Shown: positions 18,245-27,736, counted from the stretch's first letter. The stretch: 64,000 nt of DNA from Haladaptatus halobius (GCF_020618475.1 NZ_CP085337.1:186001-250000), one strand, 5' to 3'. Notes: a model not told the origin generated them from the sequence alone. Numbers and translations are program-made.

Positions 18245-18988
18245 CTACTCCATCCTCGCCCGTCTTTGAGCCTGTACGAAGTCTTCGGCTGCACTAGGTG
18301 TTTTCGCTAGCTCTTCGTCCGTGGCGTTGAGTGTACTGATCATCGACGCAAGCGTATGGATGGATATTTGCCCTGGTGCGTATTCATTCGTATCTGACCC
18401 CAAGGGTGCGTACCCAAGTTTGGAGCCATAGAGCGGTGCGACGACCCGAGTATGACTTCCAATCTCGCCCATCGAAATACCAGCGACCCGCATTCCGTCC
18501 TTTGTCGCGGTATTCACGGCCTCCAACATGCGAAGCGAATCGGAGTAGTCCTCCGCATACGTTGCAACCTTTGCGATATCACCGAACCGAGCGCACTGTT
18601 CGAAGATTGCATTCAACGTGTCTAAATCGGGCGTGTCCTCGAAGGCATGAAAGGAGATAATTTTCTCGACATCATTTTTACGAAAATCATCGAGAACCCA
18701 ATCGCTCCCCCGAGCCGTTTCCAGCTCAATGTCGACCATCTCCACCGCGTCGAACTTCGATGCGGCGAAGAGTTTATCCAAACGCCCGGTATCATGTGCC
18801 TGTCCGCCAAACCATTGGGCTCTATTGGTAGCGAGAATCGATAGTTCCCCGTCGTAGTTAGAAAGTTGCCGAATCGGATCCTCCGCTTTGTCCATTCGGA
18901 ACTCAATTATGTCCGCTACGTCTCTCACGTGCTCCTCCTGTGTGAGGTCGTTTGTTGTTGCAGCGAGGGCGAACCGGTTCGGTTTCAT
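18245..18988 (-). CDS. aroD: Type I 3-dehydroquinate dehydratase
   Basis: A 247-residue type I enzyme that converts 3-dehydroquinate to 3-dehydroshikimate through a Schiff base. Key residues are visible: Glu29 and Arg31 (EFRMD), His114 (ISFHAFEDTP), the Schiff-base Lys140 (GDIAKVATY), Met173 (ISMGEIG) and Arg181 (SHTRVVAPLYGSKLGYAP). Although it is normally a shikimate-pathway gene, no other aro genes surround it here. A catabolic quinate/shikimate role together with the nearby carboxylate transporter is an alternative worth considering. Confidence 0.93.
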   Translation of the reverse strand: MKPNRFALAATTNDLTQEEHVRDVADIIEFRMDKAEDPIRQLSNYDGELSILATNRAQWFGGQAHDTGRLDKLFAASKFDAVEMVDIELETARGSDWVLDDFRKNDVEKIISFHAFEDTPDLDTLNAIFEQCARFGDIAKVATYAEDYSDSLRMLEAVNTATKDGMRVAGISMGEIGSHTRVVAPLYGSKLGYAPLGSDTNEYAPGQISIHTLASMISTLNATDEELAKTPSAAEDFVQAQRRARME

Positions 18989-19108
18989 GGTGACAATTAT
19001 TCACTGGGGATATAAAAATGTTCGACGTTGACTGTGGAGTCGTCATCAAGGTATATAATACCGATTAAAGAAGTAAGCTCTGTATTGGAACAACTCGTCA
19101 GTAAGCTA

Positions 19109-19128
19109 CCACGCCCTGAAGGGCGTGG
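19109..19128 (-). repeat. Hairpin at the right end of the TnpB element (reRNA/omega-RNA-like)
   Basis: A perfect 8-base-pair inverted repeat with a 4-base loop (ccacgccctgaagggcgtgg) sits about 20 bases past the tnpB stop codon. IS605/IS1341-type elements carry such hairpins at the right end, where the guide-like omega RNA is made. A second TnpB remnant at 61495 has a hairpin with the same loop, at 61458. Confidence 0.6.
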
Positions 19129-19149
19129 CATTCAGCGTGGACTCCCGTT

Positions 19150-19530
19150 CTAACCGCTGAGAGCGGTAGGCGAATACCCGCCGTTCACATTCACCATCCT
19201 GCTGTTCAAGCGCACGCCTACGGGTGCGCCTCTACGCCCAGACTTTTGCTGGTCGCGGAGATACTTCAGACCGATATTCTTCGCCGCGTTGTAATCCGCA
19301 TGAACGTCGTAGCCGCACTTCAGACACTCGAACTCATCCTGACCGTTCGTGTTCGGCCTATTCTCCTCGTGGGTAAATCCGCATTTCGAGCATCGCTGAC
19401 TCGTGTACGCCAGGTTAATCTGCTCCACTTCAAGCCCCTCTGCTTCGGCCTTGTACTCGGTGCACTCGTACAAGCGGTGGATTCGTCTTCGGGGACAGAG
19501 CGACCCACGACCACCTTTGTCGCCAGATAA
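19150..19530 (-). pseudogene. tnpB: TnpB (IS1341/IS605-type) C-terminal remnant
   Basis: Only the last third of a TnpB RNA-guided nuclease survives. It includes the helix [19 protein letters not shown], the zinc ribbon with two Cys-x2-Cys pairs (RCSKCGFTH and [10 protein letters not shown]) and the third RuvC motif [12 protein letters not shown] with its aspartate. The N-terminal two thirds (RuvC I and II, DNA- and RNA-binding lobes) are absent and replaced by an esterase remnant. It cannot cut DNA, but the omega-RNA-like tail is retained. Confidence 0.85.
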
Positions 19531-19850
19531 CTCGGAAAGCGGCTGTGCGGTATTGTCTGTCGCCTACCAGCTCGCTCCAGAGCATCCGTTTCTGGCCGCG
19601 GTTGAAGACGCCTATGCGCAATAGAGTGGGCGGCCGCTAACCCGATGCAATTACCTCGACTGGTGAGTTGGCCATCGCTGGTGATAGCGCGGGTGGCACC
19701 CTCGCGGCGGTGACGTCGCTTATGGCCGCCGAGCAGGACAGCCCTGACATCGCGTATCAAGTGATTTAGCATCCCACCGTTGGTGTTGAGGCGGGCCAGT
19801 CGTCGATGGAGAAGCTCGAAGGAGAGCTGATCGGCCTGTTTGTGTTTCTG
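19529..19850 (+). pseudogene. HSL-family alpha/beta hydrolase remnant
   Basis: Two pieces of a hormone-sensitive-lipase-type esterase lie in different frames. The first, [17 protein letters not shown], has the conserved YRLAPEHPFPA region. The second, ELAIAGDSAGGTLAAV, has the GDSAGG nucleophile elbow and continues through an in-frame TAG. The oxyanion HGGG loop and the C-terminal Asp/His are missing. At about 19848 it abuts a sliver similar to the SWIM gene of this window (tttctgtgccgtctcg), so several eroded genes are pasted together here. Confidence 0.7.
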
Positions 19851-20026
19851 TGCCGTCTCGGAAGAATCACGAAATTTAGGTATTTGGGAGGCTAGTTCTA
19901 ATAGGATTGGTACGAGCATGTCTGATCAATAGTTCACAGGAAACTGTGTACCACTTTTAGGATACTACCCTCACCTATTTGCACACCAACTGCCTCTACT
20001 CAACTAGACCAACAGGAGCCAAACGA

Positions 20027-20490
20027 ATGGAGACAACACGCATAGGGAACGAAGATTCCCAGGCAACGGCGGGGAAGTATTCCACCTGCTCTCGGAGATA
20101 CTCGATACAAGCAATATTGCGATCAACTATTACGAGGTACCACCTGGCGAGACCATCGGAGACTGCTATCACCGCCACCATGAACAGGAAGAGGTGTTCT
20201 ACGTCATTGCAGGGACTGCGACATTTGAAACCGAAGATGGCGATGTAGTAGTTGATGAAGGCAAATTAATACGATTTGCACCAGGTGAATGGCAGCAGGG
20301 GATGAATCACGAGGATCCTCGGCTCAAAGTGCTTGCACTGGGTGCACCGCGTGAAGAAGGACCGACGGATCTCCGTCGTGAGTGTCCAGTCTGTGGCGAA
20401 CGGACGCCGGTAGAGCCCGAGGCAACGGCTAATGAGCTGGTCTATTATTGTGGTGTCTGTGGAGCAGAGACCGGTCGCTATTCATTCTAA
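20027..20490 (+). pseudogene. Cupin protein with zinc-ribbon tail, one-base frameshift
   Basis: The reading begins METTRIGNEDSQATA. It then continues in another frame as GEVFHLLSEILDTSN, INYYEVPPGET and the cupin motif HRHHEQEEVFYVIAG...FAPGEWQ, ending with CPVCGERT...YYCGVCGAETGRYSF, a C-terminal Cys-x2-Cys pair. Restoring one G in the run ggggaag near 20086 rejoins both parts. Everything after the shift looks well preserved, so the loss is recent or is a sequencing error in a homopolymer. Cupins of this type may act as sugar or metal sensors or isomerases; no substrate is suggested. Confidence 0.75.
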
Positions 20491-20626
20491 GGCGTTCACC
20501 AGAAAACGCATCGTACTGAATATTCCATCAACCAGCTTTCAGGTAGGTTCAAACAACGGATAGTGAACTGACGGCTACGATGACAGACGAGAGAGAGTGC
20601 GATACTCGGGTCAGTATACAGAGGAG

Positions 20627-20806
20627 ATGACTGACGACGATATTCTTAAGGTGATACGCGAGTCGGAGTTTCTCGCGGTGACTGCTCGGTAGGTAGAGGA
20701 TACACTTGGGATTGAGCGGCCGTCCGCTCATCGGCGGCTTGAAGCGTTGCATGAGGATGAGAGAGTAAAACGTGGAAAATTGAGTCCGCGGGTTGTTATC
20801 TGGTGA
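20627..20806 (+). pseudogene. Small winged-helix gene with in-frame stop
   Basis: The frame reads MTDDDILKVIRESEFLAVTAR, then TAG at 20690, then VEDTLGIERPSAHRRLEALH and a short tail ending at TGA (20806). Joined, this is a 59-residue single wHTH domain common in haloarchaea. The stop splits helix 2 from the recognition helix, so no functional protein is expected unless the stop is read through. Confidence 0.65.
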
Positions 20807-20842
20807 ATCCTCGAAAAATAGGTGCAATAGGTACGTGCGAGG

Positions 20843-21247
20843 CTACGCTTCCCGCGTCTGTTGGGAAAGCGCGGTATCCTCGTAGTTGGTGAACCGCGTG
20901 AGTTTCCCATCCTGCACGTCACACACGTGGGCGAACGGGAGTTTGAACGGTGTCCCCGCTTTGGATGTGCCCGTGAACATTCCTTCCACGACGACGGTGT
21001 CACCGCCGTCGATGAAGCGCTCCGGGGTGACTGTGAAGTCGTCGTACTCCTCGATCGCTGGGAGGAACACGTGCGTTCGCACATCGTCGGGTGTGCGGTA
21101 GGTGCCGCCAAAGAGTGGATCCCCCTCAGGTTCGACCCAAATCACATCGTCGGCCATCCCGGTCAGAACAGTGTCGAGATCACCCTGATTGAATGCGTCG
21201 TAGATTCCCCGGACGAGTTCGACGTTGTCGGTTGCTGTGGCTGCCAT
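20843..21247 (-). CDS. SnoaL-like / NTF2-fold protein
   Basis: A 134-residue cone-shaped NTF2-like protein: VELVRGIYDAFNQGDLDTVL at the start, then DDVIWVEPEGDPLFGG, a FIDGGDTVVVEGMFTG strand pair and FAHVCDVQDGKLTRFTNYED at the end. Such domains bind or isomerise small hydrophobic molecules, or are structural. The ATG at 21247 fits the family; an upstream ATG at 21388 would add 47 residues unlike the family. It stands alone among decayed genes. Confidence 0.85.
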   Translation of the reverse strand: MAATATDNVELVRGIYDAFNQGDLDTVLTGMADDVIWVEPEGDPLFGGTYRTPDDVRTHVFLPAIEEYDDFTVTPERFIDGGDTVVVEGMFTGTSKAGTPFKLPFAHVCDVQDGKLTRFTNYEDTALSQQTREA

Positions 21248-21384
21248 ATTAAGTCCCCATAGTACCTGACGCTCCGAAATACGATAACAGTTCAGTAATA
21301 CAACCAGACACGAGGGGGATAAGGGCAACACACGATGGGTGGGTTTGGCACTCTGAGTAGAAGCGGAATCGCGGATAAACCCAA

Positions 21385-21705
21385 TCAAAATACTCCACCA
21401 AGTTGATGCACCGATTCAAGCACTTGCCTCTCTGTCCGTTTGCGGTCGATGTGCCGACTCTCATTGCCATCTAAACTAGTAGTCTCTATCGGCGTTCGCG
21501 TGATTGAGTTCATTAATCGGTCATACGTGTATACTGCCGTTGCGACCTCAGTCAGGCCGATTATCAGCCACTTGTCTCCGTCATTGTCGAGCATTCGCGT
21601 TGCAAGCCGATCAGCGTCGATATCGTCGTTTCGTGTTTCCTCCAGGATGATTGAATCTCGCTGTGGGCGTATCGAATAAGGGCATACACCGTCGCTACTG
21701 AGCAA
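21385..21705 (-). CDS. Hypothetical protein, uncertain
   Basis: A 106-codon open frame with a moderately hydrophobic centre (WLIIGLTEVATAVYTYDRLMN) and polar ends. No family is recognised and there is no clear promoter. It lies in a gene graveyard and may be a fragment of a larger membrane protein. Confidence 0.3.
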   Translation of the reverse strand: MLSSDGVCPYSIRPQRDSIILEETRNDDIDADRLATRMLDNDGDKWLIIGLTEVATAVYTYDRLMNSITRTPIETTSLDGNESRHIDRKRTERQVLESVHQLGGVF

Positions 21706-21892
21706 AGCGTCATAGATAATCGCCAGCCAGAGGGTAAAACGGAAATACAGAGGTTAGTATGATCTACTAGCTCACTACAGGCTCAAAGTCCAAAGCAGGA
21801 GCGACAATAGAGCCTCAAGAAGAACACAGCAGTCCGCGAAAATCTTCTTCGTACTTACCCACTGTCGCGAGAACTACTTAAACGAAGTTCGG

Positions 21893-22355
21893 TCAGTGAC
21901 CGTTGCCTTCCTCGACACGAAGTGATCCACCACACTCACTACAACGGTACTGTTCCGGCTTGCGAACCGTCTTTGAGTGTTGATATCGAGGAGTGCGACC
22001 GCCGCAGTTCTCGCAGACGAGCCACCGCTTTGGTGTAGTGAAGCGTTCGCAGTGTTGCGAGGTATCGAAGGTGTCGGTCCGTTGGGTGAATGTCGCTCCG
22101 TGATTAGCTTCGCCGAACTCGTGATACTGCCAGGCGTGAATGAGTTCATGGCGGACGGTCGCATTGAATTGCTCCTAGCCGTGGTGCTCAAACGCGTCCC
22201 ATTTCAGTCGGGAAGTGCTCAGCCGCGACGTCGGCTGCGTGCTGTTATACTCGACTGGGTAGGGTCCGCTTGGTTGTCGGTGTGTCGTCTTTCTCGTTTG
22301 CTGCATCCGCACACTCGGTGAGCGTTCGCTGAGCAGCCGCATCGGAAAGTTTCAT
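21893..22355 (-). pseudogene. SprT-like zinc metalloprotease, decayed
   Basis: In order from 22355: MKLSDAAAQRTLTECADAAN, then after a frame change WDAFEHHG, a TAG near 22178, the active-site helix VRHELIHAWQYHEFGEANHG (zinc motif HExxH), and a zinc ribbon with two Cys-x2-Cys pairs (LVCENCGGRTPRYQ, YRCSECGGSLRVEE). SprT/Spartan-like proteases cleave DNA-protein crosslinks. The in-frame stop just before the catalytic helix and the upstream frameshift make it a pseudogene. Its downstream two thirds are otherwise well preserved. Confidence 0.8.
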
Positions 22356-22822
22356 TTGGCGTAGCGAAAATGTGAAAAGAGAGCCGGGATTAGGCTGGCA
22401 GTTCCTTCCGACCTGCACACACACGGCCAGCACGGGAAGCCGTCGAGGCCGTCACAACCGCACTCTGCCGTCTCAGTCTCTTCGTACGTCTCGTCGTCCG
22501 ATGAGAACGCCGTCAGCGTGCTGTCGTCCGTCAAGGTTTCGACCGCAGTCATGTGCTTGTAGAAGGCGTTCCGGAGGATGTGGTGCGGGCACATGCAGGC
22601 CATCAGCTCGCCGGCCATGTCGTTGATGGAGACCACGTATTGGTGGTCTGCGGGATTCTCGTGACGCTCGTTGGTGACGTCGACGAGTCTAGGGATATCG
22701 CGTCGAAGGAGAACTGTTCCAGTATACGCGTTTTGGTGCCCTCTCGGCAGTCTCAGGGTCTGCGGTTAGATCAGTCTCCATACGGGCCTTTGTCGCCACC
22801 GAAGCCCGTTTCCATCATTTCA
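22352..22822 (-). pseudogene. SWIM zinc-finger protein, copy 1 (frameshifted)
   Basis: From 22822 the frame reads KRASVATKARMETDLTADPE and APKRVYW, then shifts. It continues as LLRRDIPRLVDVTNERHENP, VVSINDMAGELMACMCPHHI and KHMTAVETLTDD, with a Cys-rich end CGCDGLDGFPCWPCVC. The SWIM motif Cys-x-Cys-...-His-x-... is seen in ACMCPHH with the following YKHM (usually CKHM; the Cys is lost). The N-terminus is missing too. It aligns with copy 2 at 23813 and copies 3 and 4 near 62.4 and 62.9 kb. Confidence 0.75.
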
Positions 22823-23215
22823 CATTCGCCATTTGAATTGATGAGGAGCCTCCCCTGATACCCACAGGTGCCATTATTATTGTACTTACACCGCGTGCAT
22901 CGACATTCCAGCGATTTCGCCGAGTCTCGGTGTGCCATGTAAACTGTTACCAGTCCTATTCGTTTGACCTTTGTCCCTCCTCAGCGGGTGAGAGAGATAC
23001 GGTCGATTGCAGTCATGCAAGATAAAGAGCGTGCATCCGTCACTCACAAGACGTGATAAACAGGCTTCCGAGCGTTAAGGAAGAATAGCCTGCAATGCGT
23101 TCATTGCGGGATACTTATCCAGTGGAAACGGCCATCTCATGGATGCGGCAGCGTATGTGTTCTGTCGCACTCGCCCTATGGAGACGACAGTATCGACCGA
23201 CATTCGACGCGGTCG
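22823..23215. other. Intergenic / eroded sequence
   Basis: About 390 bases lack an intact gene. A plus-strand frame at 23091-23219 (AFIAGYLSSGNGHLMDAAAY) is open but unrecognised and runs into the oxidoreductase remnant in another frame, so it may be part of the same eroded locus. Confidence 0.3.
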
Positions 23216-23380
23216 ACTGTGAGAGTCGCAGTGGGGGTGTCCGGGCATGGACTCACAACAACACCCGTGATTGGGGAATTGGCAGCGGTTCTTGTGACTG
23301 ATAGTGAGGCACCGACAGAGATGTCTTCGTTTGGTTTCGCTCGATTCGGTGCACTCTCTAAGCCGCGCTCGGACGGTCGG
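23216..23380 (+). pseudogene. FAD-dependent oxidoreductase (DAO family) C-terminal remnant
   Basis: The plus-strand frame encodes VRVAVGVSGHGLTTTPVIGE, then LAAVLVTDSEAPTEMSSFGF and ARF. This is the typical end of D-amino-acid/sarcosine-oxidase-like flavoproteins (the xGxSGHGxxxxPxxG segment and the closing SPFSxxRF). All upstream FAD-binding and catalytic parts are absent and the frame runs on without the usual stop. It is a short relic overlapping the end of the glyoxalase-fold gene. Confidence 0.55.
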
Positions 23381-23749
23381 TTATTCCTCAAGTGGCTCGA
23401 CGAGCTCCACGACATGGCCATCGGGATCTTTGATGAACGCTGTGCGCGCTCCCGCCGCGGGTTGATCCTGTGGTTCTTGGACGATGCCATAGTGATCGAT
23501 GCGTTCGAATTCATCGTCGACGCTCTCGACCGAAAGCGCCAGATGATCCCATGCGGAGCCGACGTTCACTTCGTCGACACCGTTGGAATCCGAAAGTTGT
23601 AGTTCGACACCGTTGTCGTCGGCGACGTACCGATTTACAGTGTCGCCGCTCTCAAATGACCATGACTCCTCGAAACCGAGTTGTTCCGTGTAAAACTGTA
23701 CCGACTCTTCGGCGTCCGTTACGTTGAGACAGATGTGTATTAGGCTCAT
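23381..23749 (-). CDS. VOC family (glyoxalase/bleomycin-resistance fold) protein
   Basis: A 122-residue vicinal-oxygen-chelate protein of lactoylglutathione-lyase type. It reads MSLIHICLNVTDAEESVQFY, YTEQLGFEESWSFESGDTVN, WDHLALSVESVDDEFERI and AFIKDPDGHVVELVEPLEE. The putative metal ligands His5, His69 and the final Glu of VELVEP are in place. Such enzymes detoxify methylglyoxal or act on other small ligands. The length is normal for the family, so the gene is probably functional. Confidence 0.88.
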   Translation of the reverse strand: MSLIHICLNVTDAEESVQFYTEQLGFEESWSFESGDTVNRYVADDNGVELQLSDSNGVDEVNVGSAWDHLALSVESVDDEFERIDHYGIVQEPQDQPAAGARTAFIKDPDGHVVELVEPLEE

Positions 23750-23812
23750 ATGTTCCGCTATTTTTCTGAGTTTATAAAGGTATTTCTCGGGGCTATTCGA
23801 TCCATGTCACGA

Positions 23813-24121
23813 TTACCATTTCGGCGATGGAAACAACGTACTGTGGTCTGCAGGGTTCTCGTAGCTCTTATTGGTCACTTTGACCATTCTGGGGGCATCG
23901 CGTCGAAGGCGAACTGCTCCCCACTGTGCGCGTTTCTGTGCCGTCTCGTCAGCGTCACGGGCTGCGGACGGTTTCGTACTTATGGTCTCGTCCGTTTCTG
24001 GGTCGTATTTCGTTGCGCCCGCTTGGCGTTGTACTCGATGTGAGACCTCCCAATCGACAGCTTCGACCGGAAAATTAAGGAAGTACTCAGTGGGCCCGTT
24101 CTCTACGCGCTCATCAAGCAT
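23813..24121 (-). pseudogene. SWIM zinc-finger protein, copy 2 (N-terminal half only)
   Basis: The frame MLDERVENGPTEYFLNFPVE, EVSHRVQRQAGATKYDPETD, AARDADETAQKRAQWGAV and RMVKVTNKSYENPADH lines up with the N-terminal part of the SWIM gene (compare APKRVYW and VDVTNERHENPADH of copy 1). It stops right after ENPADH, where the SWIM zinc motif should begin, so the zinc-binding half is gone. Its end is an unrelated short tail. Confidence 0.7.
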
Positions 24122-24189
24122 TCGAAGCTCTAACTGCCGTGTTTAGTATACCCTTTTGTTTGTTGTACCGATCCAGGATAAATAAGCTG

Positions 24190-24912
24190 TTAGACGTGGG
24201 TGTGCGCCTCAATCGTCGACTTGAGACGTCGCCGGATTATGTCGAGATTGGTCGTGTCGAATGTGATGCTGACCTCCTGTTTGTCGTAGTCCTGGTCGGT
24301 CAGGTGCTCGGCGGACTCACACTCGTCGATCTCCATAAAAACGCGAAGATCCTCGCCACGCAGAACTGGCATGACGGTCACACCGTCGAGATCCGGCCAC
24401 TGATCACCGTCGGGTGTGAACTCGAATTTCTGGAGGAATTGCCGGCGGTCGAGCCAAGGCGTCTCCTCGATTCCAATATGGCTAGTGGTGAACCCCAGCT
24501 TATTGAGGGCATCCAAGAGAGCGTTGAGGTACGCATCAGGGACGATCTCGATCGTGTCCTTGTCGGTCGGGTCAACGGCCCACTTGACATCGAGCCCCGT
24601 CTTGAGCCAGACCTGCTGGCCGTCCTGCGTCAGCGGCGTTGATCGAGGGACGGTAATGTCAGTCGTGGTCGTGCGGGATTCTCCAGTGGCGAGCGTAAAC
24701 GATTCATTGAGCTGGAACTGGTCGAGTACGACGTCGTCGTCGTCAACCTGTGTCAGTAACGCGAAGTATATCGCCGTGATCTCTTGGTCGGAATCGCCGC
24801 CTTCGAGTTCGACAGTCACTTCGACGGTTTCACCTGGTTTCAGTTGTGTCTTCGGGAGGATCGTGTCAACCGTTGCTGCACCGATACCGATACTCGAGAG
24901 CACGCGTTTCAT
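24190..24912 (-). CDS. SpoOM/Spo0M-like arrestin-fold protein
   Basis: A 240-residue protein with the Spo0M pattern: MKRVLSSIGIGAATVDTILP, LKPGETVEVTVELEGGDSDQ, VDDDDVVLDQF, DITVPRSTPLT, VWLKTGLDVKWAVDPTDKD. The fold is arrestin-like (two beta sandwiches). In Bacillus Spo0M modulates sporulation; in archaea the function is unknown, perhaps in cell-surface or division control. The sequence is complete and intact, in contrast with its neighbours. Confidence 0.88.
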   Translation of the reverse strand: MKRVLSSIGIGAATVDTILPKTQLKPGETVEVTVELEGGDSDQEITAIYFALLTQVDDDDVVLDQFQLNESFTLATGESRTTTTDITVPRSTPLTQDGQQVWLKTGLDVKWAVDPTDKDTIEIVPDAYLNALLDALNKLGFTTSHIGIEETPWLDRRQFLQKFEFTPDGDQWPDLDGVTVMPVLRGEDLRVFMEIDECESAEHLTDQDYDKQEVSITFDTTNLDIIRRRLKSTIEAHTHV

Positions 24913-25758
24913 GCTTGAGAGTTCGAGATCAGCCCGTATATGCTTTCGTCCTTAGATTACCACCAACTAACCAGAGCCAACGACGACCTGTCTGTCAGCG
25001 GTCGGGGCGGTCAATGACGGTGTCTCCGGGCTCACTGGGACTGACTCTTAACGTTCTTGGGCGTGGCGATCTTCCCCTCGTATTACCGACGAATGACTGT
25101 AGATCTTCTATCCACTTCGTCGCGACGGCCGAATTCCTAAGCTATCTCGAGAATAATTCCTGAGAGGTCAAGTGGCCTTGTAATAAGCAGGACTACGTCG
25201 AGACTTGCGCGAAAGCCACTGAGTCCGTTACAGTCGAACTCCTTTGGCTTAGCGTCGTCACTCTCGCCCTTCCCTTGGGGAACACGTCGAGCATGCCGTC
25301 ATCGGTCACCTATTCGGCAGCGACCATCACTGAACCAGATTACGGCAGCGTAATCTCTCCGACATCGACCACAGCCCGACTACTATTCGTGGACCCGTCC
25401 TCTAATGTTGTCCGTTTTGGACGTGAGACACTACCGTGTCGAGTGGGTCAAGTGGCAAGGATAATGTGTCGAGTGCGACAAGCGGATGGAACGAATCTGT
25501 GTTTACCGTCTGAGTAGACGGGCGAGCAGGCCACGTGAGTCGCTGTCTATGGCTTCGACAGGTTGGAGTTCCGCTTGCTCTCAAGCTTTGTTCGCATGAG
25601 CCTGTGAGTACTGTGTTGAGTCGAGTTCACCGTAAATGACAATTCCGGTAATACCAAGCCAGAGGACAAACAGGCCGATAGCACTCACGTACACTGCAGG
25701 ATGTAACCACGAACGTGCTCACGGGCAAATTGATCAACGAGTATGTTCTCTAGTCCTC
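24913..25758. other. Long intergenic region with a membrane-protein relic
   Basis: About 850 bases lack an intact gene. On the minus strand, 25577-25712, an open frame without a start encodes AVYVSAIGLFVLWLGITGIV and then IYGELDSTQYSQAHANKA, a single membrane helix with a polar tail. This suggests the last part of a small haloarchaeal membrane protein. The rest is non-coding as far as can be seen. Confidence 0.4.
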
Positions 25759-26844
25759 ATGGACGCCGAACACATAGCACGCTGGCGGATGCACAACCAA
25801 CGCCTCTCCGGACGACCTTTTACGAGCGCAGAAGAGACTGTTCACTGGTTGGGCGCCGTCCAGTCCCAGGACTTCGGTCCTGCCAAGTGGTCCATCGGCG
25901 TTCGAACGGATGACATCACGGACGCCGACCTCGATCGTGCGTATGCCGACGGAACGATCCTTCGGACGCACCTCTTGCGGCCGACGTGGCACTTCGTGCT
26001 CCCCGAGGACATTGAATGGATACTCAAGCTCACCGCACCGCGCATCCACGTCCATAACGGCCACCGCTACCGTCGCCTCCGGCTGACCGAAGACGTACGA
26101 ATGCGCTCTAGGCGACTGATCAAGCGAGCAGTAGAAGGCGGAGATCACCTCACACGAGCGGAACTTGAGGACGTCCTCCGACACGGCGGGATCGATACGA
26201 CGGGCCAGCGACTGCCATACCTTCTGATGGACGCCGAAGTCGCCGGTATCGTCTGCAGCGGCCGTCCCGACGGGAAGAAACATACTTATGCCCTCCTCGA
26301 CGATCGGGCACCCAGTGCAAGGACGCTCTCTCGAGACGACGCACTCGCCAATCTGGTATCCCGGTTCTTCACGAGCCACGGGCCCGCGACGGAAAAGGAT
26401 CTCCAATCCTGGTCGAGTCTCACGCTGGCCGAGATCCGCAGAGGGATCGCGATGGTCGAGTCCGAACTAGAGCGCGACGTCATCGGGGAACGATCGTACT
26501 GGTACGTCGGCCGGCGACCCGATCACGAACTCACTACGCCGATAGCCCACTTCCTCCAGGGGTACGACGAGTACTTCATGGGCTACAGCCAGAGCCGAGA
26601 CGTGGTCGACGCATCCGGGATCGCACAGGCCTCCGCGGAAGAAGTTTCGTTCAAAGGCGAAGTCATTCTCGATGGTCAGCGGACCGGCCACTGGCGGCGC
26701 GCGGTACGTAATGAGACGGTTACCTTCGACGTGGTCGTCTACCGGCCGCTCGAGCGGGAGCAGCGAGCGGCCGTAAAAGCTGCCGCGGATCGATTCGGTG
26801 CATTCCTGGGACGGGACGCCATAGTCGAACTTACGACTCTTTAA
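25759..26844 (+). CDS. AlkZ-like winged-helix protein (HTH_42 superfamily DNA glycosylase)
   Basis: With the ATG at 25759 the protein has 361 residues and matches the HTH_42/AlkZ superfamily of three tandem winged helices. The catalytic Q-x-Q motif is visible as Gln35-Ser-Gln37 (LGAVQSQDFGPAKWSIGVR). The following LRPTWHFVLPEDIEW, the HGPATEKDLQSWS region and the late FLQGYDEYFMGY are typical. AlkZ unhooks DNA crosslinks; haloarchaeal members are not characterised. The frame is open to 25636 but the upstream part does not resemble the family. Confidence 0.85.
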   Translation: MDAEHIARWRMHNQRLSGRPFTSAEETVHWLGAVQSQDFGPAKWSIGVRTDDITDADLDRAYADGTILRTHLLRPTWHFVLPEDIEWILKLTAPRIHVHNGHRYRRLRLTEDVRMRSRRLIKRAVEGGDHLTRAELEDVLRHGGIDTTGQRLPYLLMDAEVAGIVCSGRPDGKKHTYALLDDRAPSARTLSRDDALANLVSRFFTSHGPATEKDLQSWSSLTLAEIRRGIAMVESELERDVIGERSYWYVGRRPDHELTTPIAHFLQGYDEYFMGYSQSRDVVDASGIAQASAEEVSFKGEVILDGQRTGHWRRAVRNETVTFDVVVYRPLEREQRAAVKAAADRFGAFLGRDAIVELTTL

Positions 26845-27107
26845 TTTGGATACTCGGATATTCTGAGTATTTCTGATTCAAAGTGGGCAATGGTCTCAAA
26901 GACAGTATTGCGTGCTGAATCGAATAATATCGATCCGATGGAGTTCAATATCCGCGATACATCGTCCTCACCGCCAGGAAGCCCCGATTAAGATCTGGAT
27001 GATACTCACCTCCTACCTCGGCGCAGGTGGGGTTGGTTCGGCTGAAATACCTCGGTAAGACCGGGCTCAACGGTACGTTCATGCCCTGTTGCCCCCTATG
27101 TGTATGT

Positions 27108-27488
27108 ATGGAACGATACGTCGATGGATTCGTCCTCCCAGTCCCGAACGAGAAGCTCGATACGTACCGCGAAATGGCCGCCGAGGGCGGAAAGATGTGG
27201 ATCGAACACGGTGCCCTCGAGTACTTCGAAGGGATCGGAGACGACATGGAGCCAGACATGGACGGCATGCCGATACAAACCTTCCCACAACTCGCCGAAA
27301 CCAGGGACGACGAATCGGTTGTGTTCGCGTTTGTCGTGTTCGAGTCTCGGGAGCACCGCGACGAGGTGAACGCGAAGGTGATGGATAATCCCGCGATGGA
27401 CCCGGACAGCTTCGACGAGGAGATGCCCTTCGACTCGGAACGCATGGCTTACGGCGGCTTCCGCTCCATCGTCAGTCGCGAGAATTGA
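27108..27488 (+). CDS. DUF1428 family protein (YbaA-like)
   Basis: A 126-residue protein starting MERYVDGFVLPVPNEKLDTY, matching DUF1428, a dimeric alpha/beta-barrel (ferredoxin-like) family of unknown function. Later parts such as SVVFAFVVFESREHRDEVNA and MPFDSERMAYGGFRSIV are also characteristic. Two in-frame ATG codons upstream (27027, 27081) precede the family's start and are less likely. It has no evident operon partner. Confidence 0.88.
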   Translation: MERYVDGFVLPVPNEKLDTYREMAAEGGKMWIEHGALEYFEGIGDDMEPDMDGMPIQTFPQLAETRDDESVVFAFVVFESREHRDEVNAKVMDNPAMDPDSFDEEMPFDSERMAYGGFRSIVSREN

Positions 27489-27736
27489 GGAGCGAAACGA
27501 AAAGGACAGATCGGCCTGTGCCTTGATGCTAATACCGAAGCGGTTCTCACTATCGCTTGTTCCAGCGACTTCGATGTTATCTAAAGAACAGATCTATACC
27601 GTTTAAAGATATTTTGCGCAGAAGTTAGGACTGGCGCTCTCAATGTAGATTGTCCGAATTCATCGCTCAATACTAGAGCTGTATGAGGTTCCCATAACTA
27701 CTATACCATTTGCGAGATGACTTCTCATCTTCTCCA

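Noticed and set aside
19320-19919. 200-codon minus-strand frame
   Set aside because: It overlaps the TnpB and esterase remnants in another frame and resembles no protein, except for a short SWIM-like sliver already noted.
23120-23140. Possible origin recognition box (ccagtggaaac)
   Set aside because: It is a single occurrence without a nearby orc1/cdc6 gene or AT-rich unwinding region, so it is most likely chance.
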